From positions 682,001 through 746,000 of the forward strand of contig JAPFFF010000008.1 of the NCBI GenBank assembly GCA_039105265.1: DNA of 64,000 nucleotides. Reading direction: 5' to 3'. Every line of letters starts with the position of its first letter. Position 1 is the stretch's first letter. Source of the stretch: Tritrichomonas musculus. Its lineage: Eukaryota > Parabasalia > Tritrichomonadida > Tritrichomonadidae. The position numbers and the translations under genes were made by a program. Shown one piece after another: positions 1 through 9,933 of this stretch. The notes under the pieces were generated by a model. It ran no database searches. It saw nothing but the letters and a program-made list of their open reading frames with translations, and had not been told where the DNA came from.

Positions 1-144
1 TAGAATCGAAAAGGATTCAACAGTTATATAAAGGGATGCAAATTTTTTTTAAAAAACTCTAAATGGAAAACACATTTCTCTAGAAACTTTATATTTAAGT
101 TCAATTTCTATTATATCAAATCAACTATAAACCATATTAAAATA

Positions 145-1608
145 TAGTTGGTGGACATAATTATGTTTTTGGGACATAATCATGTTTGCTCAACTTTTTG
201 AATGGTACACAAAAATAAAACACATTTTTCTCAATACTTTTTAAAGATAATTTGATAATATTATATGCTTTATTAATGTATTTTATGTACATCATTATTT
301 AATTAAATGAGCTATTATATTTGTGATTTATATGAAATTTTGCCATTAATGTAAAAAAAAGCCAAATGCTTATTTTATTCTCAATAATTGAAACTTGGGA
401 TTTAATAATAATATCATTAATTCATAATCAGTAATGATATAATTTTATCAGATAATTGATATCTAAAAACTTTCATATAAGAAAATTTTGATGCACAAAA
501 TAAAGTTAAAAATCATATCACTTTTTTGTTTTTTTCCAATAAAAAATAAAAACTTTTAAATTTTTATTTAAATATTTGATATAATGCATATAGTACAATG
601 ATATTGAAAGAATAAAATTGGCGGTTCTACTCAAGATCTATTACCTTAATGAAAAAGAGTAACTTCTGAAATAACTTAAAAAGACTTTCAATTTTAGACA
701 TTGAGAAATTATTTTCATTATTTTAATAGTTCTTCTATACTTACCTAATATTTATTGATTAATTGCTATTTTTAATGCTATTATAATAGAAAAAAATAAA
801 AAAGTGAAATTTGTATATTTCTTAGAAAAACCTGAAATCTTGATGGGCAACAATGATTTTTAGAGGATTAATAATATATTTCATTGTATGTGTTATCAAA
901 TAATGTAATTCTGAAATCATATCAATTATGCATGAGTGATTTATGAATGATTTTGAATGAAAAAAAAGAAAAATGAAATTTTTCCAAGATTGATTCTTTT
1001 TCAACCATATTATTATATTTAATATATTATATGCATCATATAGATGATTAATACTGCATCTAATTTGAAATAAAATAAACTCATTTTTCAAAATTAGTAA
1101 TTTTGTATGAATGATTTTAGTCATATTTTGAAAACACTTTTTCTTTTTATATAATTATTATTTCAATAAATTTTTTTCTAAAATATAATATATACATTAT
1201 ATTCTAAAATAATAACAATGTTAGAGCAAATAAAAACAACCTTTTTTTTATGGTAAAAGTATGAAATGTGATATGAAATGAGTTTTTTGAGTAGTGAAAT
1301 GAAAATGAAACCATTTTTTCTAATTATCTATTTTATTTCAATAAATAATAATGATACATTTTAATTATAGATAAAAAGTAAATTATAATTTTTTTCAAAT
1401 AATAAAAAAATATTCAGAAATTAAAAATTCGATATCATATTTTTGATCAAATTTAGTTTGATAAAAGTGAATGAAAATCTGGGAATAGAATGTATCCAAT
1501 ATGATATTAATTGTTCTACAATTGTTTTTTTAAAAGTCCAATTTGAATATATAGAAATGATGTGAAAACATAATTATGTCTCTAAAACAGAATTATGTCC
1601 ACCAACTA
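145..1608. mobile_element. TIR transposon, about 1.46 kb, no recognisable transposase
   Basis: The two ends are inverted copies of each other for about 45 bp. The left end starts TAGTTGGTGGACATAATTAT at 145, and the same sequence with a few changes runs inward on the opposite strand from 1608. Both ends are flanked by TA (143-144 and 1609-1610), the target preference of the Tc1/mariner superfamily. Each end holds two tandem copies of a GGACATAATTATGT-like unit, as in elements with paired transposase-binding sites. The interior is AT-rich. The longest open frame (about 822-1124, minus) has no transposase motif I can recognise. It is probably a non-autonomous or strongly decayed element. Confidence 0.7.
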
Positions 1609-2025
1609 TATATAACTTTCAATACTTTAAAATAGAATTTCCTATTTAGGTTGAAAACTTGTTTTTTTAATAGATTCAGATAATGATAAAAAAAAATTGT
1701 ACCAATAGCAGGAATTAATTTAGAAATAGGAGGGAAAATTATCTTTTTTAAATATTTAAAATACAAGTGTCTGATAAATAGTATTTAAATTTCAATTTCA
1801 AATTGGCAATTTATTCTATTACTGGTTTGAATTAAGATCATGACAAACTTTTGGATTTCAAAGGAGAGGAGGCAGATTTTATATTCAAAAAATCATTGAA
1901 AAATTTTACAAAAAATTTTGAAAAATTTTAATAGGTCAAATTCAAAAGGTCAAATATTATTTAGATTTTCTCTCAAAAAAGAAAAACAGAATACAATATT
2001 TTGTTCAGTTCATTTTAATATTAAA

Positions 2026-3525
2026 ATGGATCGATCTAAATTAGAAATTAATCCCGATATGATTCAAGAAATTTCTCCATGTGTTTATGAAATTCCAATT
2101 GGCTTTGTTCCTAATATGAAAGTTCCTGGACGTTTCTTTGCAACACCAGAAATGGCAGAATACAGCTTCCAAGAACTTCGAGAATGGATGGAAAACAGAA
2201 ACAAAGGACTTCCCTCAATCTTACAAATTGCATTTGTTGCTACATTAGATGGCATAGTTAAAGGATCGTTTGGAATGCCAGACATGCATAGCGGTTATGG
2301 TTTCTCAATTGGCGGTGTTGCAGCATTTGACACATCAGATCCACAAGCAATCATATCTCCAGGTGGCGTTGGTTATGACATCAACTGTGGTGTTCGCTGT
2401 GTTACAACAAATTTGACAATAGACGAAGTTGCACCAATAAAGAAAGAACTAGTTCAGGCACTTTATGACAACATCCCAGTTGGAGTTGGCGGAAAACGAA
2501 AAGGATTCATCCAGATGGAAGACTTGGACGATGTGTTGTCAAAAGGAGCAACATGGGCACTTGAGCATGGCTATGCAGACGAAGAAGATATCTCAAACTG
2601 CGAAGAAAATGGAAAAATTAGCTATGCTGATCCATCATTGATCACACAACGTGCAAAAGAAAGAGGATTGGATCAGCTTGGCACACTTGGTTCAGGCAAC
2701 CACTATGTAGAAATCCAAGTTATTGATGAAATATTCGATGAAGAAATCGCAAACATCATGGGAATTCATAAGGATCAAGTTGTTGTTATGATTCACACAG
2801 GCTCACGTGGTCTTGGTTATCAGGTTGCAGATGACATCATGAAACAAATGAATCAACAAAAGAACGTTAAATTATATGATAACCAACTTAACTCTCCTGC
2901 ATTCAACAGCGAACTTGGTCAACAATATTTACATGCAATGGGAGCTGCAGCAAACTACGCTTGGTGCAACAGACAGATAATCACTCATTTCACACGTCAT
3001 GCATTCAACAAAGTATTCGAAGGAAAGAAAGAAATTGAGATGCACTTGATATATGATGTTGCACACAACATTGCAAAGATTGAAAAACATGTCATCGACG
3101 GCGTTGAACACGAATTGATTGTCCATAGAAAAGGAGCTACACGTGCATTTGGACCAGGAAGAGAAGAAATACCAGAAAAATATCGTGGAGTTGGACAACC
3201 TGTATTGATCGGCGGATCACTTGGAACAGCATCTTACATACTCGCAGGAACAGAAGAAAGTATGGAATTAGCATTCGGTTCAACATGCCATGGAGCAGGA
3301 AGACTGCTTTCTCGACAAAAAGCATTACGAAACTTGAAAGAAGAAACAATCAAAAGTGAACTTGAAACAAAAGGTATCGAATTCAAAGCTGCAACAAAAG
3401 GAACAATGATAGAAGAAGCACCAGAAGCATATAAAGATGTCGAAAAAGTCGTAGAAGCATGTCAAACAGTTGGTGCATCTAAAAAAGTTGCTCGCTTGCT
3501 TCCAATTGGTGTCATCAAAGGATGA
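2026..3525 (+). CDS. RTCB: RtcB-type RNA 3'-phosphate/5'-OH ligase
   Basis: RtcB joins RNA 2',3'-cyclic phosphate or 3'-phosphate ends to 5'-OH ends using GTP and Mn2+. In eukaryotes it seals tRNA exons and can act in RNA repair. The 499-residue product is close to the human length of about 505. Metal and guanylylation residues are visible: GYDINCG (Asp118, Cys121), GNHYVEIQ (His226), MIHTGSRG (His257), DVAHNIAK (His347) and STCHGAGR (His422, the expected GMP-carrying His). I chose the ATG at 2026. The frame is open for 36 codons further upstream but that stretch has no ATG and reads as low-complexity sequence. A TCATTTT initiator-like sequence lies just upstream and the start context is AAAATGGA. 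The codons are less AT-rich than in neighbouring genes, as expected for a conserved housekeeping gene. Confidence 0.95.
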   Translation: MDRSKLEINPDMIQEISPCVYEIPIGFVPNMKVPGRFFATPEMAEYSFQELREWMENRNKGLPSILQIAFVATLDGIVKGSFGMPDMHSGYGFSIGGVAAFDTSDPQAIISPGGVGYDINCGVRCVTTNLTIDEVAPIKKELVQALYDNIPVGVGGKRKGFIQMEDLDDVLSKGATWALEHGYADEEDISNCEENGKISYADPSLITQRAKERGLDQLGTLGSGNHYVEIQVIDEIFDEEIANIMGIHKDQVVVMIHTGSRGLGYQVADDIMKQMNQQKNVKLYDNQLNSPAFNSELGQQYLHAMGAAANYAWCNRQIITHFTRHAFNKVFEGKKEIEMHLIYDVAHNIAKIEKHVIDGVEHELIVHRKGATRAFGPGREEIPEKYRGVGQPVLIGGSLGTASYILAGTEESMELAFGSTCHGAGRLLSRQKALRNLKEETIKSELETKGIEFKAATKGTMIEEAPEAYKDVEKVVEACQTVGASKKVARLLPIGVIKG

Positions 3526-4043
3526 AACAGAACATATGATTGCCATAAATAAAAAAGTAAAAACAATAAATAATATTTTTTTAATTAGATCTTATCATGT
3601 ATTATACATTTTGTAAAAAAGCTTTTAACGAATATGTTGAATACTATAGTATATACGATTATTTTAATATAAAGAATTATTTAGAGAGCTTAAAAAAAGT
3701 GAAATTTGATCTTCAAAGTTCCAATTATTTGTCCTGATGTCAATGGGATTGATTTATCTATTTTGGATAGACAAAAGAAGGTCGGATCTCTCTGTAAATA
3801 CTTTGGAATGGGTCGTATTGGTAATGGAAGTAGAAGGAAGATCTTGCTTTAGTATTTCCTCTTTTGTGATATCAAGTAATTGATAAAGAAGATAAATTTG
3901 CTTTGGGAGAAGAATTAAAGAAATCCTTCCATCCCTTTGTTTTCCTGCAAGAACTAATGCAATAAATGTTATCTCATATGAGATAAATATTTGGGAAAAG
4001 CTTTTAAAATTATAAAACAATTTTAAATAAATGTAACTTTTTA
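3526..4043. other. Spacer with an orphan coding-like fragment
   Basis: This gap separates RtcB from the convergent ankyrin/BspA locus. Most of it is AT-rich. Between about 3754 and 4020 on the minus strand is an 88-codon open stretch of higher complexity, including AGKQRDGRISLILLPKQI. It has no ATG and I do not recognise it. It may be a relic of a gene end. Confidence 0.35.
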
Positions 4044-5888
4044 TTAAGTTAGTATGACTTTAACTTTTGAATCTAGTTTAATTTTATCTTTAAACTTTGA
4101 AGGAATTGAAATATCTGTAAGAGACACGCAACCATCAAGAATATCATTTCCAATTTCTTTAACAGATGAAGGAATTTTTAATTGCAGCAATGATGAACAT
4201 CCAGCAAAAGCATTATTATCAATTTCTATAACAGAAGAAGGAATTTCAATATGAGTCAAAGAAGAACATTCAGCAAATGCAAACATCTTAATTCTCTTTA
4301 CAGAAGATGGAATATTTATTTCTTTGAGAGATGAGCATCCAGTTACAAAATACATTGGAATATCATCAATTGAAGAAAGGATTGATATTTTCACCAATGA
4401 TGAACATTTATCGAAGCAATTAAAACCAATCTCTTTGACAGATGGCGGAATTTCGATTTCAACTAATGAAGAACAATCATTAAATGCACAATAATCAATC
4501 TTTTGTACTGAAGGAGGAATTTTTATTTCTTTAAGTGAACTACAATTATTAAATGCATTATTAGGAATTTTAGTGATCGTTGATGGAAGTGAGATCTTCT
4601 TTACTGTTGCGCAATTTTCAAATAATCTTTTTGGAATGCATGTAATATTCCCTATTAATTCAATAGATTCAACACCAAAGAAAACTCTTTCTTCATATTT
4701 GATAAATTCTTTATTGGGAATTGTTATTTTAGTAAGTGATTTACAATATGAAAAGGCGTACCTTTCAATTTTATCAACAGAATCAGGAATTATAATTTCT
4801 TTTAATGAAGTGCAGCTTTGAAAAGCTCTTTCTTGAATTGTATGTACTGTTGGAGGAAATGTTATTTCTGATAACGATCTACATTCATTGAATGCAAAAC
4901 AACCAATGTCTTCCAATGAATTTGGTAATATAACTTCTTTTAACGCTGAACATCCTTGAAATGCAGCTGGACCGATTGACTTAACTAATGATGGAATTAT
5001 AATCTTCGTTAATGATGAACAATCACAAAAAGTATGCTTTTCAATTTTCTTAACTGAAGAAGGAATTTGAATTTCTTTTAAAGATGAGCAATTCATGAAA
5101 GATCTTTCTCCAAATGATGTTAATTCTGAAGAAATTGTTATATTTTCAAGTAACGTGCAATTTTCAAAAACAGCGTCTTCCATAAATTTTACATTTGAAG
5201 GAATAGTGATCTCTTTCAACGATTTACATCCTTTAAATGCTTTTGATTGTATCATAGTTGTTATTTGAGGAATCTTGAGTTCTTGTAACAAAGAGCATCC
5301 TTCAAAAATACTTTCGCCAATTATTTCTATTGAAGGAGGAATACTTATGTGCTTCAATGCAGAACATCCTTTAAAAACACATGAACCAATTCCTTCTACA
5401 GTTGATGGTATTTCTATTTCTTCGATTGATGAACAATCTTCAAAAGCTCCTGATTTAATATTTGTCAAAGAAGTAGGAAGTGTGATATTTTTCAATGCTT
5501 TACATCTTCTTAATAAGCCACTTTCAATTTTATTAACAGATGAAGGTATTGCTATTTGTTCTAATGATGAACAATCTTCAAAAGCTTCCGACTCAATTAT
5601 TGTCACAGATGAAGGAATTTCTATTTGCTTTAATGACTTGCATCCTTTGAATGCTTTTGCTCCAATCTTTGTAACTGAAGATGGTATTGAGACATGTTCT
5701 AATGATGAGCAATTAAGAAAGGTTCCTTCTTCAATAGATGTTAAAACGGATGGAATTACAAATTCAGTAAGTTTTATGCAATTTTGGAAACAATTTTTCC
5801 TAATTTTGATTGTTGGGTGTTCTGATAAAAGTTGAACTATTTCATTATTGTTATTATCTGCTGCAGCTCTTATTGGCGATATATAAAA
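4044..5888 (-). CDS. BspA-type LRR half of split ankyrin/BspA locus 1
   Basis: The frame opens after a TAA at about 5889 and has no ATG near its upstream end. It starts with half an ankyrin repeat (SPIRAAADNNNNEIVQLLSE) and then carries about 25 BspA/TpLRR repeats of 23 residues, of the type CSSLKEIxIPSSVxxIGxxAF. Repeats of this family are found on trichomonad surface proteins, often tied to adhesion. The protein has no visible membrane anchor. The upstream frame on the same strand (5983-7332) holds the rest of the ankyrin domain, so this is most likely the second half of one gene. The pieces are separated by about 94 bp of noncoding sequence. Either a noncanonical intron or decay could explain this; see the findings. 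Confidence 0.75.
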   Translation of the reverse strand, partial: FYISPIRAAADNNNNEIVQLLSEHPTIKIRKNCFQNCIKLTEFVIPSVLTSIEEGTFLNCSSLEHVSIPSSVTKIGAKAFKGCKSLKQIEIPSSVTIIESEAFEDCSSLEQIAIPSSVNKIESGLLRRCKALKNITLPTSLTNIKSGAFEDCSSIEEIEIPSTVEGIGSCVFKGCSALKHISIPPSIEIIGESIFEGCSLLQELKIPQITTMIQSKAFKGCKSLKEITIPSNVKFMEDAVFENCTLLENITISSELTSFGERSFMNCSSLKEIQIPSSVKKIEKHTFCDCSSLTKIIIPSLVKSIGPAAFQGCSALKEVILPNSLEDIGCFAFNECRSLSEITFPPTVHTIQERAFQSCTSLKEIIIPDSVDKIERYAFSYCKSLTKITIPNKEFIKYEERVFFGVESIELIGNITCIPKRLFENCATVKKISLPSTITKIPNNAFNNCSSLKEIKIPPSVQKIDYCAFNDCSSLVEIEIPPSVKEIGFNCFDKCSSLVKISILSSIDDIPMYFVTGCSSLKEINIPSSVKRIKMFAFAECSSLTHIEIPSSVIEIDNNAFAGCSSLLQLKIPSSVKEIGNDILDGCVSLTDISIPSKFKDKIKLDSKVKVILT

Positions 5889-5982
5889 TTATATTTTTAT
5901 GTGATTTCATAATTAAACTAATTAAATAAAAATTCCATTATAAAATAAACACGAAATTTCATTTAAAAAAAAATGAACTTGA

Positions 5983-7332
5983 TTAAAAACGTTTTTTTTT
6001 TTTAGAAATTTCATAAAAAAAGTTAACATAAACACTTTCCATTCTTAAAAGAATTTTAACAAGATTTAAGTAATTATATTTGCATGCATATAAAAGGAGG
6101 TTGTTTTGATTAAAATCATCTTTTAAAAATTCATAATTACAGTAATGAAAAGCGTATTCAACAAAATTTTTATCATAATTCATTTCATCACTGTTATTGA
6201 ATGGCAATAAATCATCAAACTCATCTTTATTATCTTCATTTTTATCATTGATTTTTTCTTGCAAATAAACACTTAGATCATTATGATGGCATTTAATTGA
6301 TTCTTTAAACATTTGTTCATACAAGTCATCTGTTAATTCTAAATGATTTTCTTCAAGAAGAACAAAAAGTTCATTATTGCAACTATGAATTGTATAAAGC
6401 CATAAAGAGGGATTCAATTTAGCCTTATTTAATAATAAATAATTGAAAATTCTAATTGAGCCAAAAAATGCTGCATATTGAATTAATGTTGGCATCTTTT
6501 TTATCAAAAATCGGTTTGTCTCAAAAACTGAATATTTGATTTCACTTGACAAATCAATGTTTGCTTGGTTGATATATTTGACGAATTCTGCAACTGAATC
6601 TTGGCGAATTAATGAACAAATGTATGAACCATTTTCTCCTTGATGTCGGTTTGAATCAAAATTTGTGAATATATCTGAATTTTCTTTCAAAAGTTCTTTT
6701 TTGATATTTTTGATAATTTCTTTTTCATCATTAAATTCTTCCTCTTCTTCTTCAAATTCTTCCTCTTCTTCTTCAAATTCTTCTTCCTCTTCTTCAAATT
6801 CTTCTTCCTTTTTAATTCCTGCTTTCTTTTCAAATTTTTCTTCCTTTTTTTTCTTTTCAAATTCTTCTTCTTCCTCTCCAATTTCTTCTTCAATGAAACT
6901 TTTGATTTCTGGATAGAAAAAGTGACAGAATTTTTTGTCTTTTTTCATGGTTTCGTGTATCATTTTTTTGAAAATATCCTTATCAACATCCATTATTTTA
7001 TTTTCAATTAAAAAAAGTAGAAGAATTTTGTTCTTTTTGAAGAGTTGAAAAAGTTGTGATTTTGATAAGGTTTGTTTGATTTGAATTTCAAAATGCTGTA
7101 TAATTTTCTCTATTTTAGAGAAAAAAAGTGGTCCGCGGTGATGATTATTCGAGAATGATATTAGTAAACGGAGTAATTGGACTAGCTCATTACTATCTTC
7201 TCCGATTTTTTGTTTTTGAAAAAATGCTAAAAGATTGGCATATTTGTCATTGGAATCGCCTTCGCAGTCAATGTATTCTTGAAACAGCTGATAGAATTCT
7301 TTCTTTTGATCGAAATATTCTTTAATTTCCAT
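5983..7332 (-). CDS. Ankyrin/DUF3447 half of split ankyrin/BspA locus 1
   Basis: The ATG at 7332 (MEIKEYFDQKKEFYQLF) matches the starts of two paralogous loci in this window (42774 and 48029). The 449-residue product has the trichomonad DUF3447-type N-terminal region followed by degenerate ankyrin repeats (TLIQYAAFFGSIRIFNYLLLNKA; NNLLLYACKYNYLNLVKILL). An acidic insert around residues 150-210 is built from repeated EEEFEEE units, encoded by nearly identical 24 bp DNA repeats near 6735-6810. The frame stops in an A-rich run in the middle of an ankyrin repeat. The missing half of that repeat continues in the BspA frame downstream, so the protein as drawn is probably incomplete. Confidence 0.7.
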   Translation of the reverse strand: MEIKEYFDQKKEFYQLFQEYIDCEGDSNDKYANLLAFFQKQKIGEDSNELVQLLRLLISFSNNHHRGPLFFSKIEKIIQHFEIQIKQTLSKSQLFQLFKKNKILLLFLIENKIMDVDKDIFKKMIHETMKKDKKFCHFFYPEIKSFIEEEIGEEEEEFEKKKKEEKFEKKAGIKKEEEFEEEEEEFEEEEEEFEEEEEEFNDEKEIIKNIKKELLKENSDIFTNFDSNRHQGENGSYICSLIRQDSVAEFVKYINQANIDLSSEIKYSVFETNRFLIKKMPTLIQYAAFFGSIRIFNYLLLNKAKLNPSLWLYTIHSCNNELFVLLEENHLELTDDLYEQMFKESIKCHHNDLSVYLQEKINDKNEDNKDEFDDLLPFNNSDEMNYDKNFVEYAFHYCNYEFLKDDFNQNNLLLYACKYNYLNLVKILLRMESVYVNFFYEISKKKKRF

Positions 7333-8067
7333 TTTGCTGATATTTTTATACTAAAGATATAAAATAAGGTTTTTAAACTCAGAAAATATAAAGTGTAAAC
7401 TATTCAATATTTTATTCTTTGTTTTTTATTTATCTTAACATTTAAATCATCTATATGATTTTAATTTAATAAATATAATATTCATCAAAGTTATAAACTA
7501 ATTATTAATATTTAATTATGTATCTTTTTCAATTATTCCAAATTATTGATTAGTTATCCATATTCAAAAACTTTCAAAAAAAATGTTATGTATTGAATAA
7601 ACTATTAGGCATGATAATAAATATAATTATATTTGTATTTTCTATTAGAAATCATTAATTTTATAATATCAAAAAATTATCTAAAATTTCAATAATTAGT
7701 GCTAATTTATGTATTCTTAAATTTAACAAATATCAGGAAGATCTTTTTTCTTTTATTATTTTAATGAACTGGATTATCTGGTAAAAGATATCAAATAAGA
7801 TAAGTACAAAACTAAAAAATTCATGTTAGACACCCATTACTATTAAATTAATATTAAATATTTTAAGATATATATATATAACAATAATATTATAAAAATA
7901 AATATATTAAATAATTCTTGAAATTCTCGAATATTAATTATTTTTAATTTCTTATGGATCACCAGAAATCAGGAAATTCTATATTGTTGAGTAAAATAGT
8001 GATAAAGATTCCATTACTAAAAGCAAGTAAAACAATACATTTTTTATTATTTATAACACAGCTTTAG
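7333..8067. other. AT-rich spacer
   Basis: This is very AT-rich sequence with no gene. Near 7951-7970 the plus strand reads SYGSPEIRKF, which resembles the APE segment of a kinase and may be the first trace of the kinase relics that follow. Confidence 0.4.
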
Positions 8068-8340
8068 ATGAAGCAAAGGAGAAAAATCATAAAGAAAATT
8101 CTTTTAAGCTTAAATCACCAATCGTTATTGAAATATATTGGTTACAGTCCTTTCAATTTACAATCAAGACCATATTTAACGATCATAAATGAATATGCAA
8201 AAATCTCATTAAATTATGCTCTTAATTTAAACGAATTAAATGGGCAATCTAGCTGGTGGACACCTACGAAGGTACTTTTTTTCATATACAATGAGACCAA
8301 ATGAGTAAACATCACTTTTTTTCATGATTCAATCTGAAGA
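8068..8340 (+). pseudogene. TKL-like kinase relic, partly inverted
   Basis: The plus strand encodes a kinase N-lobe piece (SLNHQSLLKYIGYSPF, then SSWWTPTKV) that matches the intact kinases at 9934 and 16207 from the helix C region onward. It breaks off after TPTKV. The next segment (8281-8316) reads in the opposite direction as SDVYSFGLIVYE, the helix F signature of the same kinase family. The piece has therefore been rearranged by an inversion and is not functional. Confidence 0.75.
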
Positions 8341-8363
8341 CTAGAAAAAATTGGAGAAATATT

Positions 8364-8681
8364 AGACCTTTTTATAAAATTTTTTTTTTTTTTTTTTTGC
8401 GATAAAGTATACTTTTTAGCGATAATGTCTACTTTTTCATAAAAAAAGAACTTTTTCACTTAAACAAATGAATCTATATATCTTAAAATAAACTGATAAA
8501 ACATAATTTATAACAACTAAAATATATTATATGCTAGTCTAGAATCATATAACATTGGTTTAAAATAATAATTCTAATTGCTTTACGTTTTTGTGAAAAA
8601 GTTCATTTTTATGAAAAAGTGATCATTATCGCTAAAAAGTATACTTTATCGCAAAAAAAATTTCTTTTTATAAAAAGGTCT
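8364..8681. mobile_element. Foldback (MITE-like) element inside a kinase relic
   Basis: This is a 318 bp element with arms of about 100 bp that are inverted copies of one another. It starts AGACCTTTTTATAAAA and both arms contain GCGATAAAGTATACTTTTTA. The flanks carry ATT on both sides (8361-8363 and 8682-8684), a likely 3 bp target duplication. Without the element and one ATT, the flanks join into a kinase glycine loop of normal length. Three-base duplications of this kind are typical of PIF/Harbinger elements, but the family is not proven. Confidence 0.75.
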
Positions 8682-8685
8682 ATTA

Positions 8686-9800
8686 TTTGCTAAAATTTTC
8701 AAAGTTAAGAAAGAAAAGACAGGCGATATATATGCTGCTAAAGTCAACATAAATGAAAATTATGAACTAGATGAATTTCAAAACCGTTGTTTTATGCGAG
8801 AGATAAAAATCATTTTTCTATTAAAACGCCCAGCTATAATAAAAATATTTTTGGGTATAGTCCTGTTACTTTTTACCATAAGCCACGCCGAACCATTATA
8901 ATGGAATATGGAAGTAATGGATGTTTGGCCAATTTTATAGAATTTGAAAGAAAAGGTAATTCTCCACCAGGCTGGGACTCTACCCAAAAGCACATAAACA
9001 TTTATGGAATTGCATTAGGAATGGAATATCTGCATTCTTTAAATATCATATCGCTTGAATTTAATCGAATTTCACAGTTGAATCATCCAGCAATTCTTCA
9101 TTTTGTTGGCTTCTGTCCTCATAGCTTCAAGAAAGAGCCAAAGCCTGTTATCATTACAGAACTTTTATCCAATCAAACTTTGGGAGATGTTCTACAAATG
9201 GACAGAAGTAATGTTCATGTTTCTGGCTGGAATGCAACAAAGAAACTGATGAATATTTATGGAATTGCGTCAGCTATGAAATATTTGCATTCGCATGAAA
9301 TTATTCATCGGAATTTGAATCCAAACAACATCATAATGTATGACTCATGTCAACCAAAACTTAGTTATTTTGGACTTTGCACACACACGCTAATGATAAG
9401 CTGCATGATGAACCAAACATCAAGCATGATTCAAGGTTCTCCAGTTTATTCAGCACCAGAAATTTTGATTTCTAATGAATGCACAAAAGCAAGCGATGTT
9501 TATGCTTTTGCAATGATTGCATATGAAATAATAACAAAAGAAAAGGCAAATATTAAATCAAGCAATGATTCTTGTATTATTTCGCGTACAATGAACTCTG
9601 GAGCCAGGCCAGAATTCAGAAATCCAATTCCTGATTGTTATCGAAATCTTATCGAATCAGGATGGTCGGAAAATCCAGAAGAAAGGCCTTCATTTGATCA
9701 AATAGTTGATGTATTAGAGAATGTTCCTGAGTTTATCACACCAGAAGTCGACAAGCAACAATATTTAGATTATTTCAAAAAGATCAATTCTACTATATGA
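8686..9800 (+). pseudogene. Two fused TKL-like kinase relics
   Basis: The first relic starts with FAKIFKVKKEKTGDIYAAKV (strands beta 1-3) and shifts frame before the hinge (IIMEYGSNGCLANF). It runs to EYLHSLNII. There it joins a second kinase at RISQLNHPAILHFVGF that runs to the end at 9800. The second copy has HRNLNPNN where HRDLKPAN is expected and SYFG where DFG is expected, so it lacks the catalytic Asp and the metal-binding Asp. No ATG fits the first part. Both match the kinase domain of the gene just downstream, so this is a decayed tandem array of that family. Confidence 0.8.
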
Positions 9801-9904
9801 AAGTAAAGATTCTTTTCTCTTTAATTATAATTTTTTTCTTTTTAACTTAATTTTTAAATAATATTAAGTTTAATTCAAAAAAAAATTTTATTTATTTATT
9901 TATT

Positions 9905-9933
9905 TTCACTTTTTGAATTAAATAATTTTTATA
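9905..9933 (+). promoter_or_regulatory. Initiator-like core promoter of the kinase-BspA gene
   Basis: TTCACTTTTTGAA lies 17-30 bp before the ATG at 9934. It fits the trichomonad initiator consensus TCA+1Y(T/A), implying a short 5' leader. The same ACTTTTTGAA decamer occurs at other gene starts and in spacers of this window. Confidence 0.5.

Noticed and set aside
850-880. P-loop or GTPase (VLIG-like) domain in the 1217-residue protein at 55022-58675 (numbers here are residues, near 850-880)
   Set aside because: The segment IISNIIIVLNDEL loosely recalls such proteins, but no GxxxxGKS/T loop or NKxD-like motif is visible.
822-1124. 100-codon minus-strand frame inside the first TIR element
   Set aside because: No start context, no transposase motif and biased composition. 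Treated as noncoding interior.
1918-2025. In-frame N-terminal extension of RtcB
   Set aside because: It begins with TTG, not ATG, is low complexity, and family alignment places the start at the ATG at 2026.
5889-5982. Canonical trichomonad intron in locus 1
   Set aside because: I looked for a GTATGT-like donor and ACTAACACACAG-like acceptor in the spacer and found neither, so I do not annotate an intron.
6665-6916. Ser-rich and Lys-rich frames opposite or beside the acidic repeat of locus 1
   Set aside because: They are shadows of the GAA/TTC-rich repeat that encodes the Glu/Phe insert.
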